Shown in pieces: positions 16,548 to 25,460 of a stretch of DNA of 64,000 bases (positions are counted from its first letter, which is position 1; each line of letters starts with the position of its first letter). The notes below the pieces were generated by a model. The model ran no database searches, had not been told where the DNA came from, and worked only from the letters and a program-made list of their open reading frames with translations. Source of the DNA: Eubacteriales bacterium (GTDB lineage Bacteria > Bacillota > Clostridia > Lachnospirales > Lachnospiraceae); contig JAUNAK010000004.1 of NCBI GenBank assembly GCA_030527665.1, positions 1 through 64,000 on the forward strand, given 5' to 3'. A program made the translations under genes and the position numbers.

Positions 16548-16600
16548 AAGTCGAGCTCTGCGAGACTTGGCACAGGATTCGGGTCAGCTTTCACTGACAT
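16548..16600 (+). repeat. 53-bp hairpin repeat, copy 2
   Basis: Same sequence as 11575-11627 with about five differences. The hairpin here is GTCAG-CTTTCA-CTGAC. Downstream CCGAATCC (16608-16615) pairs with GGATTCGG at 16575-16582, so a longer arm closes the structure, as in copy 1 but with other flanking bases. It again follows directly on a terminator. Confidence 0.8.
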
Positions 16601-16762
16601 CTAACCCTCCGAATCCCTGCGCATCTCTGCAGAGCGTTTATCTATGTTGGAGATCAGACTCCCACGGAGATGATCTTGTAATTGCTCAACACTTGCAGAA
16701 GCGGGAGTCTTCTCGACTGAGATAAACAGGTGAGCTGCTGTTGAGACAGCAGGGAGGTAAGA

Positions 16763-17674
16763 ATGACAGGAAAAATGGGAAAAGGAAGTATAGCTCTGGT
16801 CTGTGTATGCATGCTGTCGGCCTGTGGAACTGTACAAGGCGAAAGTACTGTCAGTATGGAACCTCTCGAGGCAGTCAGTGTAAGTGCAGATGCGGATGAA
16901 AATGTATTTTCAGACAGTTCATTAGTGGATAGTACTGCCGTAAGCAATGCCGCAGAAAATGCTTCCGTGGTTTCAAACGTAGCAGAGGAAGGGGAAATAA
17001 GCGGTAATTCCTGTTCGGAGGCTGTCCTTGCTGCCATGGAAAGCGGAGATTTTTCCGCTGTACCCATCGCTGATCTTCCGAATTGCCTGGCCATTGATGA
17101 AAGAGACCGGCAGATCCTGCTTGTTATCGGTGATGACACCGCCTGCACAGTCGGTTTATTCGATCGTGTGGACGGAGACAAAGGAGAATGGAAGGAAGTG
17201 CTGCTTACCGAAGGGTACGTAGGAAGTCAGGGAATCGGTGAAGCATTTGAAGGATCCTGCAGAACGCCGCAGGGGCTATATCATATTCTGTCTGCGTTCG
17301 GCAACGGTGAGGATCCGGGAAGTCTGCTTCCGTTCAGAAAAATAGAGGATCAGGATTATTATGTTTCGGATCCGAATTCTCCATTTTACAACAAATATGT
17401 TTCGAGGAATGAGACCGGGGATTTTGATCCTTCCTATGGTGAGCATCTGATTGAATGCGGAGATGCGTACAAGTATGTGCTGGATTTTGATTACAATTCC
17501 GAAGGCACGCCCAATGCCGGTTCCTGTTTCTTTATACACTGCAATATCGGCCGTCCGACGGAGGGGTGCATTACCGTAACAGAAGAAATGATGGTGCGGC
17601 TTCTGCAGTCGGTGGACGAAAACTGTGCTGTTTTTATCTGCGATCGTCAGAATCTGTCGGAATACATACAATAA
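16763..17674 (+). CDS. L,D-transpeptidase (YkuD) lipoprotein
   Basis: 303 residues. A lipoprotein signal (ALVCVCMLSACGT, lipobox Cys at about residue 20) is followed by a Ser/Ala/Val-rich linker of about 80 residues and a YkuD catalytic domain. The active-site motif is FFIHCNIGRPTEGCITV (residues about 256-272), with the His and the nucleophilic Cys. QGLYHILSAFG with the preceding TP is the upstream substrate strand of the family. Such enzymes make or remodel 3-3 peptidoglycan cross-links or attach proteins outside the membrane. GGGAGG lies upstream of the ATG. Confidence 0.9.
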   Translation: MTGKMGKGSIALVCVCMLSACGTVQGESTVSMEPLEAVSVSADADENVFSDSSLVDSTAVSNAAENASVVSNVAEEGEISGNSCSEAVLAAMESGDFSAVPIADLPNCLAIDERDRQILLVIGDDTACTVGLFDRVDGDKGEWKEVLLTEGYVGSQGIGEAFEGSCRTPQGLYHILSAFGNGEDPGSLLPFRKIEDQDYYVSDPNSPFYNKYVSRNETGDFDPSYGEHLIECGDAYKYVLDFDYNSEGTPNAGSCFFIHCNIGRPTEGCITVTEEMMVRLLQSVDENCAVFICDRQNLSEYIQ

Positions 17675-18048
17675 TTGTCGAACCCTGTGATTCGCTGCGG
17701 TTTTTCACCTGCCGGTGGATTCGATAATGATGAAAATGTATACAATAACAAACATACGGTTACGGAATTGACGAAACATTTCGTAATTGCTAAGCTAACT
17801 GTATACGTGTTTTTTTACGGGGCAGCCGGAAGATGCGGAATACTTTCCGGTATGTATATATGCGATTGCACCAGGCGTAGAGAAGACAGTACGGATTCGG
17901 TTCAAAAAGTGCCGGCGGAAGCTGACACGAATTCGGCATAGAGTTTCATAGAAAAGAAGTTGATTAATTCAAGATAGGGTTTATGTCATGAATGTGCGTA
18001 GAATTCATGTTCGGAATGCCCAAAGTTAATCGATCGAAAGAGGTTGGT
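17675..18048. other. Intergenic stretch before the hydrogenase gene
   Basis: 374 bases without a convincing gene. A 9-bp stem with one G-T pair (17760-17768 with 17778-17786) is followed about 22 bases later by seven T (17809-17815), a possible terminator for the transpeptidase. A weak promoter-like pair (TTGATT at 17960-17965, TATGTC at 17982-17987) could serve the hydrogenase gene. Confidence 0.45.
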
Positions 18049-19590
18049 ATGAAAGGTATTTATACAAATGTAAATGATATCCGCAAACGTGTATTTGCAG
18101 AGGTCGCAAAGCTTGCTTATGACTATAAGGACGGCGATCTGTCTGCGATGCATCAGATTCCCTATAATGTTATTCCCGGTATCGAGGGATCCTATAGAAA
18201 CAGTGCATTTCTGGAACGTGCGATCGTAAGTGAGCGTACTAGGCTGGCTCTGGGTCTGGATCTTCGGGATTTCGAGGCATTCGATTCACTGACGGTCGGT
18301 GCCGAAAAATGTATTCAGCCGGAGACCTATTATGAAAAGCCGCTGATGAATGTTATCAAATTTGCCTGTCATAAATGTCCGGATAATGTTGTACATATTA
18401 CCGATGGCTGTCAGCTTTGTCTGGCACATCCCTGTATGGAGGTCTGTCCGAAGAATGCGATATCTGTTGTAAACGGAAGGAACCAGATCGACCAGTCGAA
18501 GTGCATCAAGTGCGGAAAATGTATCGCAGCCTGCCCGTATCATGCAATCATGAAACTGGAACGTCCCTGTGCAAAAGCATGCGGAGTAAAAGCCATCGGC
18601 AGTGATGCAAACGGTGCTGCGGATATCGATTATGAGAAATGTGTGTCCTGTGGACAGTGTCAGGTGAATTGTCCTTTTGGTGCGATCAGTGATAAGTCGC
18701 AGATCTTTCAGACGATTCAGGCCATCAAAAGTGATGTACCGGTATATGCGGCAATAGCTCCCGCTGTTACCGGACAGTTTGGTCCGGCTATGACACCGGA
18801 AAGAATCCGAACTGCTTTTCAGGCACTGGGATTCAAAGACGTTTACGAAGTGGCGATCGGTGCAGATCTGTGTACGATCGAGGAGGCAAAAGACTTTATC
18901 CGTGAGGTACCGGATGAGATCCCGTTTATGGGAACATCCTGTTGTCCTGCGTGGTCGAAGATGGCCAAGCAGATGTTCCCGGAACAGGGAAAATGTATCT
19001 CTATGGCCCTGACACCGATGGTTCTTACCGGGCGTCTGATCAAGCGTCTGGATCCTGGCTGTAAGGTAGCGTTTATCGGACCCTGTGCAGCCAAGAAACT
19101 CGAGGCCAGACGTCGTTCGATCCGCAGTGATATCGATTTTGTACTTACCTTTGAGGAAGTATTCGGTATGTTTACGGCAAAGGGCATTGATTTTTCACAG
19201 CTGGAGGAAGCGGATACGATGCATGGAGCCAGCGCGGACGGAAGAGGATTTGCATTCAGCGGCGGTGTTGCCAATGCGGTCGTAAACTATATCAAGGAGC
19301 ATTATCCGGATCGGGAAGTGAAAACCGCGAAAGCAGAAGGATTGGAAGATTGCAGAAAGATGCTGCTTCTTGCCAAGGCCGGCAAGTATAACGGCTATCT
19401 TCTGGAAGGAATGGGATGTCCCGGCGGCTGTGTAGCGGGTGCAGGAACATTGCAGGCTGTTCCGAAGACCGTTAAAGCGATTCAGACGCATATGAAGGTA
19501 TCGACAGCACAGCATGCAAGCGAAAGTGATTATGCAAATTATCTGAATGTGCTGGAGGAAGATGACCATAAGGCACCGATGGAAGAATAA
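18049..19590 (+). CDS. Monomeric [FeFe] hydrogenase, group-B type
   Basis: 513 residues from the ATG at 18049, preceded by GAAAGAGG; the frame is open further left but that part lacks a ribosome site. Ferredoxin-like Cys clusters lie at residues about 121-220 (CQLCLAHPCMEVCP, CIKCGKCIAACP, CVSCGQCQVNCP) with an extra pair around RPCAKACGV. The H-cluster motifs are TSCCPAW (residues about 296-302), GPCAAKKLE (residues about 344-352) and EGMGCPGGCVAGAG (residues about 452-465), supplying the four Cys that hold the active site. It interconverts protons and H2 using ferredoxin. No maturase genes (hydE, F, G) are in the window. The group is assigned from motif style and is inference. Confidence 0.92.
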   Translation: MKGIYTNVNDIRKRVFAEVAKLAYDYKDGDLSAMHQIPYNVIPGIEGSYRNSAFLERAIVSERTRLALGLDLRDFEAFDSLTVGAEKCIQPETYYEKPLMNVIKFACHKCPDNVVHITDGCQLCLAHPCMEVCPKNAISVVNGRNQIDQSKCIKCGKCIAACPYHAIMKLERPCAKACGVKAIGSDANGAADIDYEKCVSCGQCQVNCPFGAISDKSQIFQTIQAIKSDVPVYAAIAPAVTGQFGPAMTPERIRTAFQALGFKDVYEVAIGADLCTIEEAKDFIREVPDEIPFMGTSCCPAWSKMAKQMFPEQGKCISMALTPMVLTGRLIKRLDPGCKVAFIGPCAAKKLEARRRSIRSDIDFVLTFEEVFGMFTAKGIDFSQLEEADTMHGASADGRGFAFSGGVANAVVNYIKEHYPDREVKTAKAEGLEDCRKMLLLAKAGKYNGYLLEGMGCPGGCVAGAGTLQAVPKTVKAIQTHMKVSTAQHASESDYANYLNVLEEDDHKAPMEE

Positions 19591-19607
19591 GGAATGAAGG
19601 TTGTGTA

Positions 19608-19866
19608 CGTTGCGTGATTGTGCAGTACCAACGCAGGCACGCTCCCGCGTAGCTCAGTTGATGAACTGAGCTACGTCCTCCGGAGGATCGCAGAGTTCGG
19701 CAGAGGATAGTTGCTACGCAACTGTCGAACTCGCGTGCGAATCCTCTTCGAGATTCGCAAAATAAAACGCAGCGGTACTAAGTTCGTGCTGCGTCGGGGA
19801 CTTGCACTCACTAAGTACCGGCGGCCTCAGAGCACCTGCTTATGGCATCTGTACAATCACGTAACG
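19608..19866 (+). repeat. Palindromic intergenic element, copy A (259 bp, with a 108-bp hairpin-rich insert)
   Basis: The ends pair: CGTTGCGTGATTGT at 19608-19621 with ACAATCACGTAACG at 19853-19866 (one G-T pair). The inner part shares long stretches with copies B (30029-30179) and C (33377-33527), such as GCAGGCACGCTCCCGC, GCGGTACTAAGTTCGTGCTG and AGTACCGGCGGCCTCAGAG. Without the insert (about 19649-19768) it would be 151 bp like B and C. The copies are not coding. It fills the gap between the hydrogenase and ABC importer genes. Confidence 0.85.
19649..19768 (+). repeat. Hairpin cluster inserted in palindromic element copy A
   Basis: Four consecutive inverted repeats: a 12-bp perfect stem 19648-19659/19664-19675 (loop GATG); the 12-base palindrome 19676-19687; a compound stem GAGTTCG (19693-19699) with CGAACTC (19726-19732) enclosing AGTTGC-TAC-GCAACT (19709-19723); and TGCGAAT (19736-19742) with ATTCGCA (19753-19759) enclosing CTC-TTC-GAG. 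Copies B and C have only 12-13 bases at this place. Confidence 0.75.
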
Positions 19867-19909
19867 AATCAACTAAAGAGAAAAATATAGAGAAGGAGAA
19901 TTAATTATA

Positions 19910-21073
19910 ATGAGAATAAATAAAACATGGAAGGCGATTACAGCTGTGCTTCTTGCAGCGGGTATGCTGCTGGGAGGATGCGGCAGTGCTGCGCAGGAGA
20001 AGACACAGGCAGACAGTGAGGCGGCTGGTGCCGCAGCGGCTTCTTCCGTTGAGACAGTAGAGGAGACAGTTGTTGAGAATGTTGTTTCCGAAAGTGCTGC
20101 TGAGGAGAAGGGGGAAGAAGCTGTTATCGATACTGTTTCGGCTTCTTCTGTAGAAACGGAGGTGCAGGCGGCTGCAGAGAAGGAGGATGTGATCCGGATC
20201 GGTGCTCTTTCCGGACCGACGGCTATGGGGCTTGTAGAACTGATGGATCGGGCAGAGGCAGGTGAAACCGTTAACACCTATGCATTTGCTGAACTTTCCA
20301 CAGAAGCTTCTGCATTTGTTGCACCGCTTGTACAGGGGGAACTTGACATTGCGGTGATTCCGTCCAATCTTGCTTCTGTTGTCTATAACAAGACCGAGGG
20401 AGGGATAAAGGTTCTGGCAGCGGCTGTGCTTGGCGTTCAGTATATTGTTGAGCGTGGTGAGAGTATCCAGTCGGTTGCCGATCTTTCCGGCAAAACCATC
20501 TACGCTACCGGTCAGGGAGCAGTTCCGGAAGCTGTTCTTCGTACCGTACTGAAAGGCAATGGACTGGAGATGGATACGGATGTAACGATGCACTGGTGTG
20601 CGGATACAACCGAAGCGTTATCCTATGTAGCTGCTGATGAGGCTGCAATTGCCATGCTTCCGCAGCCGTTTGCGACAGCAGCCGGCGCTAAGGTGGAAGG
20701 ACTGCATACGGCACTGGATCTTTCGGAAGAGTGGAAGGCGCTGGATAACGGTTCCGAGGTCGTTACGGCAGTTGCTGTTGTTCGAAAAGCTTTTGCTGAG
20801 GAGCATCCGGAGGCAGTCGCTTCTTTTATGGAAGAGTACCGTGCATCGGCTGCCTGCGTGGAATCCGATCCGGACACCACAGCAGAGCGTATTGAAAAAT
20901 ACGGAATTCTTCCTGCTGCGGCACTTGCGAAAAAGGCGCTTCCTTCCTGCAGTATTGTCTGCATCGAGGGAGAGGAAATGAAGACAATGCTTTCCGGATA
21001 TCTGCAGATCCTTGCGGATAACGATCCGGCCATGGTAGGCGGAAGTCTGCCGAAGGACGATTTTTATGAATGA
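19910..21073 (+). CDS. ABC transporter substrate-binding lipoprotein (SsuA/ThiY-like)
   Basis: 387 residues. Lipoprotein signal with LLAAGMLLGGCGS (lipobox Cys about residue 24), then a Glu/Ala/Val/Ser-rich linker to about residue 95, then a periplasmic-binding fold: VIRIGALSGPTAMGLVELMD, LVQGELDIAVIPSNLASVVY, DLSGKTIYATGQGAVPE and AAIAMLPQPFATAAG. These blocks resemble the NMT1/SsuA/ThiY class that binds sulfonates, nitrate, or thiamine precursors. The ligand cannot be named. The start has GAAGGAG upstream. The permease starts 8 bases before its end. Confidence 0.85.
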   Translation: MRINKTWKAITAVLLAAGMLLGGCGSAAQEKTQADSEAAGAAAASSVETVEETVVENVVSESAAEEKGEEAVIDTVSASSVETEVQAAAEKEDVIRIGALSGPTAMGLVELMDRAEAGETVNTYAFAELSTEASAFVAPLVQGELDIAVIPSNLASVVYNKTEGGIKVLAAAVLGVQYIVERGESIQSVADLSGKTIYATGQGAVPEAVLRTVLKGNGLEMDTDVTMHWCADTTEALSYVAADEAAIAMLPQPFATAAGAKVEGLHTALDLSEEWKALDNGSEVVTAVAVVRKAFAEEHPEAVASFMEEYRASAACVESDPDTTAERIEKYGILPAAALAKKALPSCSIVCIEGEEMKTMLSGYLQILADNDPAMVGGSLPKDDFYE

Positions 21074-21812
21074 TAAGTTTAGGAAAATGAGTGCTGTTAT
21101 ACCGGCACTCATTTTTTGGCAGATTGCTGCCATGTATCTGGACAGTTCGATTTTGCTGGTTTCTCCGTGGGATACAGCGATTCGGCTGGGAACGATCTGG
21201 AAAGAACCGGGTTTTCTGCAGGCTGTTTTCTTTACTTTGGGACATATTGCAGCCGGTTTTGGCTGTGGATGGCTGATTGGCTGTATGGCTGCGGTTCTCG
21301 CATATCGATCTCAATGGATCGAATACCTGCTGTGGCCGTGGATGGCCGCTGTCAAGTCGGTCCCTGCGGCTTCCTTTATTGTGATCTGCCTGATCTGGCT
21401 ATCGCCTGTGAAGCTATCCGGATTTATTTCTTTCCTGATGGTGCTTCCGTTTGTATATACAAATCTTTTGACAGGAATCAGAGGGCAGAGCAGGGAGATG
21501 GAAGAGATGGCTGTTATCTTTCGGATTTCGCCAGTGCGGAGGTTATGGTATCTTATAATGCCGCAGATGAAGCCGTATATTCTTTCTGCATTGAAGGTCA
21601 CCTGCGGTCTTGCCTGGAAGGCAGGGCTGGCAGCGGAAATAATCGGAACGCCCGGAGGTTCGATGGGACAGAAGATGTATCTTGCAAAAATGTATCTGGA
21701 TACCGATGACCTTCTTGCCTGGACGATCGTGATCGTTGTACTTAGTGTGTGTTCGGAGAAACTGCTGCTGTTTGCTGCCGGTTTCCTTCCGGGAATGGAG
21801 GAGAGGGAATGA
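21066..21812 (+). CDS. ABC transporter permease
   Basis: 248 residues with about six hydrophobic segments. The cytoplasmic coupling (EAA) loop is MEEMAVIFRISPVRRLWYLI (residues about 143-162), ending MPQ and facing the ATPase. The family is the binding-protein-dependent inner membrane component type used with SsuA/ThiY-like receptors. It overlaps the receptor gene by 8 bases and the ATPase gene by 4, a tightly coupled three-gene importer operon. Confidence 0.88.
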   Translation: MNDKFRKMSAVIPALIFWQIAAMYLDSSILLVSPWDTAIRLGTIWKEPGFLQAVFFTLGHIAAGFGCGWLIGCMAAVLAYRSQWIEYLLWPWMAAVKSVPAASFIVICLIWLSPVKLSGFISFLMVLPFVYTNLLTGIRGQSREMEEMAVIFRISPVRRLWYLIMPQMKPYILSALKVTCGLAWKAGLAAEIIGTPGGSMGQKMYLAKMYLDTDDLLAWTIVIVVLSVCSEKLLLFAAGFLPGMEERE

Positions 21813-22438
21813 AGGCAGAACATATAAGCAAAAGTTTCGGTGAGCAGAAAGTGCTGCAGGATCTGACGATCGATTTTCCGGAGGGAGAGACAACGATCCT
21901 GATGGGACCTTCCGGATGCGGCAAGACAACACTTCTTCGAATTCTGATGGGATTGGAAGAGGCAGATACAGGAAACGTCGATGTTCCGAAATGCCGTATG
22001 GCAGCCGTATTTCAGGAGAATCGGTTATGTGAGGATTTTAATGCAGTAGAAAACTGTCGTATCGTCATGGATGCAGAGGCGGAGCAAAAACTGGCAGCCG
22101 CTCATGGATCTAAAGAGAAAGGGAAACGAATCAAAGTCCGTCAGATGAGGGAAATGCTGGCAGAAGAACTGGAAGAAGTCGGTCTGGGGGAGGATGCCTT
22201 TCGTATGATAAGGGAGTTCAGCGGAGGTATGAAGCGGCGTACGGCTATTGTACGTGCAGTCACCGCGGATCCGGATCTGTTGTTTCTGGACGAACCATTT
22301 CAGGGATTGGATGATGCATCGAGAGAGCTGGTTATTTCTTATCTGCAGAAGCGCACAGCCGGCAGGACCGTTATTCTGGTTACGCATGATCAACGGGATC
22401 AGATACTTGGAAAGAAGGTTATTCGGCTTCGGAACTGA
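21809..22438 (+). CDS. ABC transporter ATP-binding protein
   Basis: 209 residues from the ATG at 21809 inside the permease stop (ATGA), with GGAGGAGAGGGA upstream; a longer frame from 21749 would overlap the permease. Walker A is GPSGCGKTT (residues about 32-40), Q-loop AVFQENRL, signature FSGGMKRRTA (the usual SGGQ has Met), Walker B LLFLDEPFQGLDD (residues about 155-167), and the H-loop VTHDQ. It powers the importer encoded just upstream. The region between Q-loop and signature is charged and Lys-rich. Confidence 0.93.
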   Translation: MKAEHISKSFGEQKVLQDLTIDFPEGETTILMGPSGCGKTTLLRILMGLEEADTGNVDVPKCRMAAVFQENRLCEDFNAVENCRIVMDAEAEQKLAAAHGSKEKGKRIKVRQMREMLAEELEEVGLGEDAFRMIREFSGGMKRRTAIVRAVTADPDLLFLDEPFQGLDDASRELVISYLQKRTAGRTVILVTHDQRDQILGKKVIRLRN

Positions 22439-22512
22439 GAAGTGATACGATGGTAAGTATAGTGGATCAGCTTGGGGCTTAAATAAAGGAATAGAATGCA
22501 GGGAGACGCTTT

Positions 22513-23058
22513 ATGAATTTACTGCTGGTAGATAAGGAAGATCGTGTGATCGGATATGGAGAAAAAATGGAGATCCACCGGGAAGGAAGGATGCATCGTG
22601 CCTTTTCTGTTTTTATGCAGGATGCAGAAGGTCGTTTTCTGATTCAGAAACGGGCAGACGGGAAATATCATTCCGGCGGCAAATGGAGCAATTCCTGCTG
22701 TTCCCATCCCTATAAGGAGGAAACCTTTGCCGGATCTGTAAGCAGATGTATTTCCGATGAACTGGGGATTCCGAACGAAATGCAGAGCGGTACTTTTATT
22801 GAGAAAGGTGTGTTTCTGTATTATGCGGATCTTGGCGAGATGAAAGAACATGAGATAGATCATGTGCTGCTGTATAAGGCATCAAAAAAAGAACTCGAAC
22901 ATATCGTTCCGAATCCGGAGGAAGTTGCAGAGCTTCGCTGGATGAAAACAGAGCAGATCGATAGGGAACTGAAGGAATCTCCGGAGAGCTTTTCTGCATG
23001 GTTTGCACAGGCATGGAATACGCTTTTCACTTGCCAAAAGAAGGAAAACATCGGATAA
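22513..23058 (+). CDS. idi: Isopentenyl-diphosphate delta-isomerase, type 1
   Basis: 181 residues. It interconverts IPP and DMAPP for isoprenoid synthesis. The Nudix-fold type 1 enzyme is shown by KWSNSCCSHPYKEE (residues about 57-70), with the catalytic Cys and a metal His, and by HEIDHVLLYKA near residue 118, with the catalytic Glu. KMEIHREGRMHRAFSVFMQD supplies further metal-binding His. Many Lachnospiraceae carry the type 2 flavin enzyme or none, so the type 1 form is of interest. GGGAGACGC precedes the ATG weakly. Confidence 0.92.
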   Translation: MNLLLVDKEDRVIGYGEKMEIHREGRMHRAFSVFMQDAEGRFLIQKRADGKYHSGGKWSNSCCSHPYKEETFAGSVSRCISDELGIPNEMQSGTFIEKGVFLYYADLGEMKEHEIDHVLLYKASKKELEHIVPNPEEVAELRWMKTEQIDRELKESPESFSAWFAQAWNTLFTCQKKENIG

Positions 23059-23116
23059 TATGGTGAAGTGTTCTGCTGCTGGCAGAACCGATTAGTAAAA
23101 TATATGGAGGATTATT

Positions 23117-24070
23117 ATGGCAGTTACAGTCGGCCGTTACAAAGGCATTGAAGTTACAGCACCGAAGCTGACAATTCGTGAGGAGGATGTAGAAAATCAG
23201 ATCGAAGCACTCCTTACACAGTATCCGAAGCGTGTGGAAAAAGAAGGTCCGGTTGCTGTCGGCGATACTACTGTGATCGATTTTGAAGGATTTAAAGACG
23301 GAGTTCCGTTTGACGGCGGTAAAGGAACCGGTTATGAACTGGGAATCGGTTCTCACAGCTTTATTCCAGGATTTGAAGAGCAGATGGTCGGAATGGCAAA
23401 GGGTGAGACCAGAGACCTGCATCTGACTTTCCCGGAACAGTATCCTGCACCGGATCTCGCAGGAGCGGAGGTCGTATTTACCGTTACGGTTCATGAGATC
23501 TTTACAACGGAAAAAGCAGAGCTTACCGATGAATTTGCAGCTTCCTTCGGCATGCCGGATATTAGCAATGCGGAAGAAATGAAGGCATACATTCGTAAAT
23601 CGCTCAATGAGCAGGCAGAGGCTCGCAGCAAGGATCTGGCACACAGTGCGGTCATGGATGCACTGCTCGAGGTAATTGAGGCAGAAGCTGAGGAGAATGA
23701 GATTCTGCGTGCTGTAAATAACCAGCTTGCCCAGATCCGAATGAATCTGATGCAGCAGGGTGCATCTCTGGAAGATTATCTGCAGGCACAGGGTGCAACC
23801 ATGGATATGCTGAAAGAGCAGCTGAATGAGATGGCACAGAAACAGGTAAAACTGGAAAAAGGACTGCAGGAGATCTGCAGACTGGAAGGAATTGCTCTTT
23901 CTGATGAGGACATCAACAGCCATTATCAGCGTATGAGCGAAGTTTACGGGGTCTCCGTAGAGGAGCTGAAGAAAGAGGTTCCGGAGGAGGAAGTTACCAG
24001 AGATATCCTTCTCGGTAAGGCTTCTGAGCTGATCGTCAGGGAAGCAAAGATCACATATACAGAAGATTAA
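23117..24070 (+). CDS. Trigger factor-like FKBP prolyl isomerase without the ribosome-binding domain
   Basis: 317 residues. TGGAGG lies 8 bases before the ATG. From the start it reads as the middle of trigger factor: VTAPKLTIREEDVENQIEAL, then the FKBP domain (GDTTVIDFEGFKDGVPFDGG, IPGFEEQMVGMAKGE, TFPEQYPAPDLAGAEVVFTV; residues about 50-135), then the helical C-terminal chaperone arms (residues about 140-317). The N-terminal domain with the GFRxGKxP ribosome-docking signature is missing, so it probably acts away from the tunnel exit. No signal peptide is visible, so it is cytoplasmic. A full-length tig is presumably elsewhere. Confidence 0.88.
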   Translation: MAVTVGRYKGIEVTAPKLTIREEDVENQIEALLTQYPKRVEKEGPVAVGDTTVIDFEGFKDGVPFDGGKGTGYELGIGSHSFIPGFEEQMVGMAKGETRDLHLTFPEQYPAPDLAGAEVVFTVTVHEIFTTEKAELTDEFAASFGMPDISNAEEMKAYIRKSLNEQAEARSKDLAHSAVMDALLEVIEAEAEENEILRAVNNQLAQIRMNLMQQGASLEDYLQAQGATMDMLKEQLNEMAQKQVKLEKGLQEICRLEGIALSDEDINSHYQRMSEVYGVSVEELKKEVPEEEVTRDILLGKASELIVREAKITYTED

Positions 24071-24079
24071 CAGAAAGGG

Positions 24080-24108
24080 AAAAGAGGTTGGAGCATTCAA
24101 CCTCTTTT
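24080..24108 (+). terminator. Terminator after the trigger factor-like gene
   Basis: An 11-bp stem, AAAAGAGGTTG (24080-24090) with CAACCTCTTTT (24098-24108). The MATE gene starts only 18 bases later, so some read-through is likely. Confidence 0.75.
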
Positions 24109-24125
24109 CTGCACTATACAGCAAT

Positions 24126-25460
24126 ATGAGCAATACGAGCAGTATGAATTATACAAAAGCCTTTTTTAAATATGTTACACAGAACGTATGCGGTATGATC
24201 GGTGTGTCGGTATATCTTCTGGCAGATACTTTTTTTATTTCTGTGGCAGGAGGTACGGATGGTATTACGGTACTGAATCTTGCACTGCCGATCTATGGGC
24301 TGATCTTTGCACTGGGAGCGATGATCGGTGCGGGTTCTGCTACCTATTACGCGTTGCGTCGTGCAATGGGAGAAAGAGATATCGAAGGCTGTTTTTATCA
24401 GGCAGTCTGCCGCTGTATTCTGATCAGTATTCCGATCACATTGGCAGGTATCTTTGTACCGGATAAAATCATGATAGCAATGGGAGCAGATGCCGGGATT
24501 CTGGAGATGGCAGCGGCTTATACAGGAACCTTCATGGCATTTACACCGTTTTTTATCATGAATAATACCTTTACTTCTTTTGCACGAAATGACGGTGACC
24601 CTACGGTCGCGATGCTCAGTTCGATTTCCGGAAGTGCTTTTAATATTCTTTTCGATTATATCTTCATGTTCCCGATGGGCATGGGTGTACGGGGCGCCGC
24701 ACTTGCAACCGGTTTGTCTCCAATCGTAAGTATACTCGTCTCCCTGCTGCATTATTTCGGAAAAAAGAACCATATTCGACTCGTTATCGTACGGCCTTCG
24801 CTGAAGCAGTTTATGCAGTGCTGTTCCCTTGGTGTATCTGCATTTATCGGTGAGATATCTTCGGGAATTACTACGATGGTATTCAATTTTCTGCTGCTGA
24901 AGCTTGTAGGAAACATTGCGGTTGCCGCTTACGGTGTTACGGCTAATCTGGCCCTGGTCTGCATGGCGATTTTTAACGGCATTTCGCAGGGTGTTCAGCC
25001 TCTGCTGAGTGACTGCTTCGGAAGAGGGGATGTGAAAAATCTTCGTCATGTGCGCCGATTGTGTCTTGCAGCTGCTGCAGGAGCCGAGCTTCTGCTGATC
25101 GCAGTCGCCTATGGCGGAACGGATACACTGATCGGAATATTCAACAGTGAAAAGAATCCCCTGCTTGTAGTATATGCGCATACAGGAATGCGGTTGTATT
25201 TCCTGGGGTATCTGGCTGCGGGCATCAATATCATGCTGATTTCCTATTTTGCGGCGATCGGAAGAGCAGGCATCGCCTTTACCGCATCGCTGCTGCGAGG
25301 CGTTGCTGCCATCTCCGTTTGTGCGCTTTTGATGTCACGTTTGTTTGGCATCAACGGCATCTGGCTGTCATTTCTGGCATCGGAAACGATCACACTTCTG
25401 GTTATGGCTGCCGCTGTTATGTGGAGCAGGAAAAAAGCCGGAAGAAAGGAGAAGGGATGA
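24126..25460 (+). CDS. MATE family efflux transporter
   Basis: 444 residues with about twelve hydrophobic helices in two similar halves. Family features are LADTFFISVAGGTDGITVLN near residue 32, GAMIGAGSATYYALRRAMGE near residue 63 and NGISQGVQPLLSDCFGRGDV near residue 288. MATE proteins expel drugs or metabolites using a cation gradient; the substrate is unknown. The start is uncertain because no strong ribosome site precedes 24126; an ATG at 24144 is possible. The stop overlaps the SulP ATG. Confidence 0.92.
   Translation: MSNTSSMNYTKAFFKYVTQNVCGMIGVSVYLLADTFFISVAGGTDGITVLNLALPIYGLIFALGAMIGAGSATYYALRRAMGERDIEGCFYQAVCRCILISIPITLAGIFVPDKIMIAMGADAGILEMAAAYTGTFMAFTPFFIMNNTFTSFARNDGDPTVAMLSSISGSAFNILFDYIFMFPMGMGVRGAALATGLSPIVSILVSLLHYFGKKNHIRLVIVRPSLKQFMQCCSLGVSAFIGEISSGITTMVFNFLLLKLVGNIAVAAYGVTANLALVCMAIFNGISQGVQPLLSDCFGRGDVKNLRHVRRLCLAAAAGAELLLIAVAYGGTDTLIGIFNSEKNPLLVVYAHTGMRLYFLGYLAAGINIMLISYFAAIGRAGIAFTASLLRGVAAISVCALLMSRLFGINGIWLSFLASETITLLVMAAAVMWSRKKAGRKEKG

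Noticed and set aside
17675..17941. 88-codon open frame after the L,D-transpeptidase
   Set aside because: It starts with TTG, has no ribosome site, odd composition, and covers a hairpin with T run.
19646..19760. tRNA-like look (GTAGCTCAGTTGATG, later TGCGAATCC) in element copy A
   Set aside because: The bases pair as four separate hairpins, not as a cloverleaf; no acceptor stem and no anticodon arm of correct size can be drawn.
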